64,000 bases of DNA. It comes from Perca fluviatilis (taxonomy: Eukaryota; Chordata; Actinopteri; Perciformes; Percidae). Below are positions 58,961 to 64,000 of the stretch, in pieces. Made by a program: the position numbers and the translations under genes. A model generated the notes under the pieces. That model was given only the letters and a program-made list of their open reading frames with translations. It was not told where the DNA came from and ran no database searches. Within the stretch, counting starts at the first letter, position 1, and every line of letters begins with the position of its first letter. The DNA is taken from assembly GCF_010015445.1 (NCBI RefSeq), contig NC_053126.1, forward strand, positions 7,839,249 to 7,903,248. The letters are read 5' to 3'.

Positions 58961-59560
58961 CATCCTAATTTGAAGAAATGCGAGATTTTAACGCTAAATA
59001 TTTTGTGAGGGGCATTTTTGATTTTAACTATATAGAGTCACAGCTGCATCGGCAACTGGATTTAAACTGGAGGATGTTGTGATAAGGTGGCACGTCTTCA
59101 ACCTACGTGCCACTCTAAGGACGGACTGTTGTGTTTGATCAATAACTATCAGTTTTCTTGATTTTCTTCTGCATGTTATATTGTTCGCTGACAAATCTTG
59201 CTGATCTGAATCTTGATAGCCTTGCCAGCATCAGAGCACACTTGTTTGTTTAGATCTCCCTAATTAATCAGATTCATTAAGCTTTTGCTCTGCTCCATGT
59301 TTTTCCCTGCAAATGGATGCTCCCCCTGCAACAGCTCTACGGACCATTAAAGGGGCCCACTTCCCTAGTTTGGGAAAGACTCCAATAATGTTATATAAAT
59401 AAAATATCACTTTGAAATGGACCATTCAACCACAGTATCTCTCCAGTTACAACTGACAGGGTTATGAAACAGACCAGACCAGTTTATTGTGTTCTCGTAA
59501 ACTCAACAGGTTCAAAAGCAACACAGAAGCTGTCTTTCTCATTTATCTTTCTTAGTATAA

Positions 59561-59862
59561 GGTCCAATGGCATGAAAATTTCACTTTATGAGGTTTTTTA
59601 ACATTAATATGCGTTCCCCCAGCCTGCCTATGGTCCCCCAGTGGCTAGAAATGGTGATAGGTGTAAACCGAGCCCTGGGTATCCTGCTCTGCCTTTGAGA
59701 AAATGAAAGCTCAGATGGGCCGATCTGGAATCTTCTCCTTATGAGGTCATAAGGAGCAAGGTTACCTCCCCTTTCTCTGCTTTGCCCGCCCAGAGAAGTT
59801 GGCCCGCCCATGAGAGAAAGACATCATGGCTTTCAAACCAGCAAAGTGGCAGTTGGTCAGTC
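59561..59862. mobile_element. hAT-like non-autonomous element, copy 2 (left part)
   Basis: Begins with the hAT-like end AAGGTCCAATGGCATGAAAA (59561); 59644-59859 is homologous to 18484-18712. The right terminal region present in copy 1 is missing here, so this copy is truncated after 'GGCAGTTGGTCAG'. Confidence 0.72.
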
Positions 59863-59967
59863 ATGGTTACTTGAACATTTTTAATGCAAACACAAAAAAT
59901 TCCATACACCAAATCTGATCTAACAATACATTGTGCCATTACACCCACAGAAACCTGGTTTGGATAT

Positions 59968-60269
59968 TAAAGGTACCATACTATGCTCATTTCCAGATTC
60001 ATACTTGTATTTTGGGTTTCTACTAGAACATGTTTACATGCTTCGATGTTCAAAAACCACATTGTATTGTCATACTGTCTGTCTGAATGTATACCTGTAT
60101 ATGTCTGAATTGCTCCGTTTTAGTGACTGTCTCTTTAAGCCCCCATCCCAAAAAAGCCCAGTCTGCTCTGAAAGGTCAGAGTTTCCGGGTTTTCCGCATC
60201 CATGCTCTCAGAGTCTCTGCACCGCCATTTTACCTGGGAGAATGACTAACGGCACTGTAGCAGCAATTC

Positions 60270-60317
<48 letters not shown>

Positions 60318-60528
60318 ATATATATATATATATAGTAGTTGTGACATCACAACCGTATGGAAGTTCTAACGGCTTGTTTAAAAGGCACAGTTTCTGAATA
60401 CAGGCTGTGTGCATTTCTCTGTAAATTGAGCGTTTTGATACTTTTACAGTATTTGTGTAGCACCTGGACCTGCCTTAAAATTTAAAAAAAGACATTGAAA
60501 TAAACATTTTTACAATATGGGTCCTTTA
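59968..60528. mobile_element. hAT-like MITE with TAAAGGTnCCATA termini
   Basis: Left end TAAAGGTACCATACTATGCT, complemented right end TAAAGGACCCATATTGTAAA. The interior is disrupted by (TATC)n-(TA)n simple repeats (60271-60334). It is 561 bp, with no transposase and no clear TSD. Confidence 0.78.
60271..60334. repeat. (TATC)n-(TA)n compound microsatellite
   Basis: About 11 TATC units then about 9 TA units, inside a hAT-like MITE. Confidence 0.97.
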
Positions 60529-61330
60529 AAAAACAAGCGTTGGTGCTGGTATGTTCCAAAATGGGTGCATCCATCATGGACTTTTCATTAAATCAGCACC
60601 ATGACACCACCGAGAGACTCTGCAGTAAATTGAAGCTTAAAAGTTGTGCATTGTGAGTCAGGATTTAAGGGATTTTAAGCGCAGCGGGGAAGTCACCAGA
60701 GTTCTGACAGCTATCCCTGCTCTCGCTGACAGGCCTCCCCGCCTGCAGTCTTCTTATTTATTTATGTCTCTTACACAGTGTCAAATAATATGAATCACTC
60801 ACTCTCTTCCTCCTCCCGCTCTCTCTAGACACCTACTGGCATGACTGCAAACACACACACACACCAAAGAACCAGAGGTGGGTGATGTGGTTAGGGTTTC
60901 TAGGCGACCTGTCATTGAACCCTCAGGCCTCTGGTTACAGTAGAGCTGGAAAGATGTGGTCACTCAGCTGTCAATGATGAACGAAGTGTACCTAATGGTG
61001 TGTGTTGACGTGTAAATAGATTACATACAGTTAAGTGCACAACAGGGAGGGGAATACACTGAATGTGTGATTGCAAGTGTATGTGTGTTTGTGTTAAAGG
61101 CTCTGGGTAATTAAAGCAAGAGGTTTATTGTGTGCATTTGTGTAAAACATTCAGCCCAATGGGACTGTAAAATCTCACAGAAACCCCTCACTTTACGTCG
61201 ACACGTCACTCCCTAGATTACTTAAATCTCTTTAATGGAAGCTGTGAGTTAGTGTGTGTGTGTGTGTGTTTGTGTGTGAGACAATGAATAAGCAAATGGG
61301 ATATACTGTAACATGTTAATTTGTGCTGGT
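60529..61330. other. No gene; short CA and GT tracts
   Basis: A (CA)8 tract near 60849 and an interrupted GT tract at 61254-61277; the rest unassigned. Confidence 0.4.
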
Positions 61331-61495
61331 GCTTTAGACAGAGCCAGGCTAGCATCCCCCCCCTGCTTCCAGTCTTTGTGCTAAGCTAAGCATTAGCTTT
61401 ATATTTACCATACAGACACAGGTGTGGCATTGATCTTCTCAACTAACTCTCAGCAATTAAGCAAATAAGCAAATTCCCCAAAATGTCCAACTGCT
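61331..61495. mobile_element. MITE fragment ('CCCAAAATGTCGAACT' family)
   Basis: Reads 'GACAGAGCCAGGCTAGCATC', 'TTCCAGTCTTTGTGCTAAGC', 'CTCAACTAACTCTCAGCAAT' and 'CCCCAAAATGTCCAACT'. These are the successive landmarks of this common teleost MITE, right part only. Confidence 0.7.
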
Positions 61496-61950
61496 CGTTT
61501 AGTTTAAGACATATCAAAATCCTACAGCTTGATAAAGCATGCCACACACACACTTGCTCACGTTTTTGTCATTCACAGACTTTTCAGTACAAACTAATTT
61601 ACTGTTTCCATGTGTCCAAGTGGAGTGTGGTTTCCAGGGGAACCATCTTTACACAAACTCTACCACCTCAATCTACTCTAATACATATTTAAAAAAAATA
61701 AAAAATACTTGTTTCCCAGAACAAGGATAAAGTACAGAAGCAACAACAATACTGGAGGTTAGGTTTACCGTGGTAATATGCGTTTCCGGTGTTACACAGT
61801 GGCATACACCAATTACATAACTCGCCCACCACCCCCACCGTCGTTAAGCTTTTATAATAAATAAGATAAGAAAATGTCTGCTCCGTACAGCAGCAGCAAC
61901 AGCACAGAGTAGCAGGATTCACAACGTAAGGAGAGTTTACCCACAAGACC

Positions 61951-62184
61951 ATGGCGGCGGATTTGGTGTCAAAGCGAAAAGCAAAAGCGACAGTTTGGCA
62001 AATATTTTATGGGGAACCTGATAACGTTAATGAGGCAATCTGTAAATTGTAAACTCCAGGGGCCACCTCGCAGCCGGAACGCAGTGCAGCTGCACCCGGC
62101 TCCGCTCCGGGACAGGCCAGAGATCAAAGTAAGAGCTCTGTCAGCGTCATAGATGAAAATCTTTTCTTGTAAAATGTCCAATTA
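61951..62184 (+). pseudogene. hAT (ZBED-type) transposase N-terminus, broken
   Basis: ATG at 61951 opens MAADLVSKRKAKATVWQIFY then GEPDNVNEAICKL followed by a stop. This resembles the start of fish ZBED-like hAT transposases (KRKATATVW...., then ..NVNE.ICK just before the BED zinc-finger cysteines). The zinc-binding cysteines and the catalytic region are absent. A GC-rich stretch follows to 62120. Likely the 5' remnant of a hAT transposon. Confidence 0.55.
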
Positions 62185-64000
62185 TCGCTAACAGCCGTGT
62201 CACGAGTTTATTAACCGGTGGGAAAATATGCTCACTGTGGCATCCCCACTGAAGGTAAAGTGTAATGCACTGTGATGGGGGGTGTCATTACTTGTTAACC
62301 AAGCTCTGCACTGTGTTATACATTTGAATGGTATAGTTTTATAAATCAGCCGTCTAATTCAAAATAAGGCCAAGAGTCAGATTATTGCATTCCATACCAA
62401 TAACTTCTGCCAACCTAACTATTCAGGCTGAAAAGCTTAGTTCTCAAAAACAGCAGGCGTTCCCAGTTGTGTGCTTTAAAATGCGTACATGCCGGGGTCA
62501 CGAAGAGGACAGGTCTGGGAATTGATTATTCATTGGTGCGCAGCTCGGAGGAGGGGTCTCGCCACCTTCCAATCCCCTAAAGGTCATTGGTGTATGACCA
62601 CATAAAGAAGATACATGTTGATGATGATGCTGACAGTAAACACAAATGGTGTAGTGGGAAATTAACAAATTCAAATTAGAATGATGTAGTAAATATTCGA
62701 TTCAGCCACTGCCATGCCCATGCCTTATATGTGTGTGCTCAGTGTATAATGAAACATACAGGAGTGTATTTAGCACCGATTGTAACATGGAATCATATGA
62801 ACTTCATCCTGATCATCCGAATCATCCTATTACTAGAAAGTCTACAGTCATTTTGCATGATTTCTTTTTATTCTAAGACTGAGTGGCTATGTATTCTTTG
62901 TCATTAGTCCTATACATAGCAGCTTTATGACATTGCTCTCCTATTTGTAACTGTCAGAAGCCAGATTAGGACCAAAACACACAATCCCCGGAAATCTGTT
63001 CTTTGTTCTTCCTGCTGTCTGTGACAGTGATTACATAAACCTGCCCTCACTTACATAAGTGTCATTTGTTAGCAGTAAATTTCAAACTAAATACTAAATA
63101 TGCATTAGGAAAGCATCCAGCATGCACTCCTGGTGGCTTACATTCATAGGTCTGACAAAAATGCTTTTGTTTCCTGTGACCTGTAATCCTAATGACCAAC
63201 TTTGCACCGCGGGGCACGGCAGTCGGAAACAACACTTATTTATTTGCAGACAGAATGTACTGCTTTGTGCAAAGTATACTTTGACATGATTGGGATAAAG
63301 CAGTTGGAAGCAAAGAAGAAGAAAAAATGCTAGATGGATCAGTAAAGAAAAGTTTTTATTATTTGGGTTTTTGTGCATGCCATAAGATGATATAAAGACT
63401 TAATTCATGTTAAAATGAATAATGACTAGGCCTAAACTTAGAATTAAATTTAAACTCATCAAACGTATCAAAAGACAATGGGTAACATGATTTATGAGAC
63501 ACCAAAATGATCATATTTCAAAGACTAAAATATCAAACTTCATCTCCTCTTTCCTTAAAAACTCTCTAACTCTGATTTGATCTGATTTTCTATAATGGTA
63601 CTTACTGACAGGGCTGATTACATTTTTCTGACTGAGTAAATCAAATTGTGCAGCTTCACACCACATGCCAGTACAAGTCAGTAGCCACTTCTCAGCAGCA
63701 TTGCCAAGGCTTAGAAACGACCAGCTGGTGCAGAGAACATCGTGGCCTAAACTGTGTGGCCAAGCCAATTCACATTTTTATGTCAAATTATTCAATTCTG
63801 CTCCCCAAAGTGCACTAACTCCATAACCTGTTAACGTTTACACTGAAAGCCACAACCCTGTCAACCTGGCAGGAGAATGCCGTTAAATCAAACAGATGGA
63901 ATATAAAGCCATTATGGGGACAGCTGTATGTCTTCGGCAACATCTTTTTCCAGTTTTTGGACATGAACTGAGCTCTCAGCAGGATTACCCAATCAACAAG
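62185..64000. other. No gene seen to the end of the window
   Basis: A+T-rich flanking DNA. Open frames at 63094-63378 and 63511-63768 (minus) have no recognised motif. Confidence 0.4.

Overview
The window looks like teleost, probably percomorph, nuclear DNA. It is A+T-rich and full of long (CA)n/(GT)n microsatellites. It also carries fish-type tRNA-derived SINEs, hAT-, Harbinger- and ISL2EU-like DNA transposon remnants, an L2/Rex-like LINE 3' end and a degenerate Gypsy-type LTR element. No family was checked against a database; the names rest on recognised termini, target-site duplications (TSDs), Pol III boxes and short protein motifs.

Only one host gene is supported. On the minus strand, 27181-27665 is the first coding exon of a T-type (Cav3) voltage-gated calcium channel alpha-1 subunit. 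cacna1h is preferred and cacna1i is the alternative. The start codon has an in-frame TGA four codons upstream, and a good acceptor (TTCCTTCAG) lies 24 nt before it. The exon ends AACCC followed by ATATCCTTTC, a perfect U12-type (minor spliceosome, AT-AC) 5' splice site. A non-coding first exon probably lies at about 29113-29640 in a CpG-rich patch, with its donor at 29112/29111. Everything from 1 to 27180 is then intron 1 of this gene, whose next exon lies outside the window, and about 29700-64000 is upstream flanking DNA.

Layout. 1-27180 (intron 1): CA/GT and CT arrays; a 1.46-kb transposon with AATA target duplications (1490-2951); a hAT MITE (17585-17950); a transposon interrupted by a SINE (19877-20774); a SINE (21878-22183); and a hAT element with a perfect 8-bp TSD that itself holds a SINE (26250-26653). 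27181-29640: the gene 5' end, whose UTR intron holds another hAT MITE with a perfect 8-bp TSD. 29640-49900: mostly upstream DNA with DNA transposons, including a Harbinger-like element inside an ISL2EU-like element (43054-45287). 49900-54100: SINE, then an LTR interrupted by a hAT-like element, then a GC-rich retroelement interior with two in-frame minisatellites, then another SINE. 54921-55298: a higher-order GT array. 55300-64000: transposon, SINE and LINE fragments.

I found no operon-like or defence-like system. The features most worth following are the U12 splice site in the channel gene, two short elements with about 9-bp TSDs that each keep the start of a RecQ-like helicase reading frame, the nested insertions that give relative ages, and a 79-bp perfectly alternating purine-pyrimidine tract.
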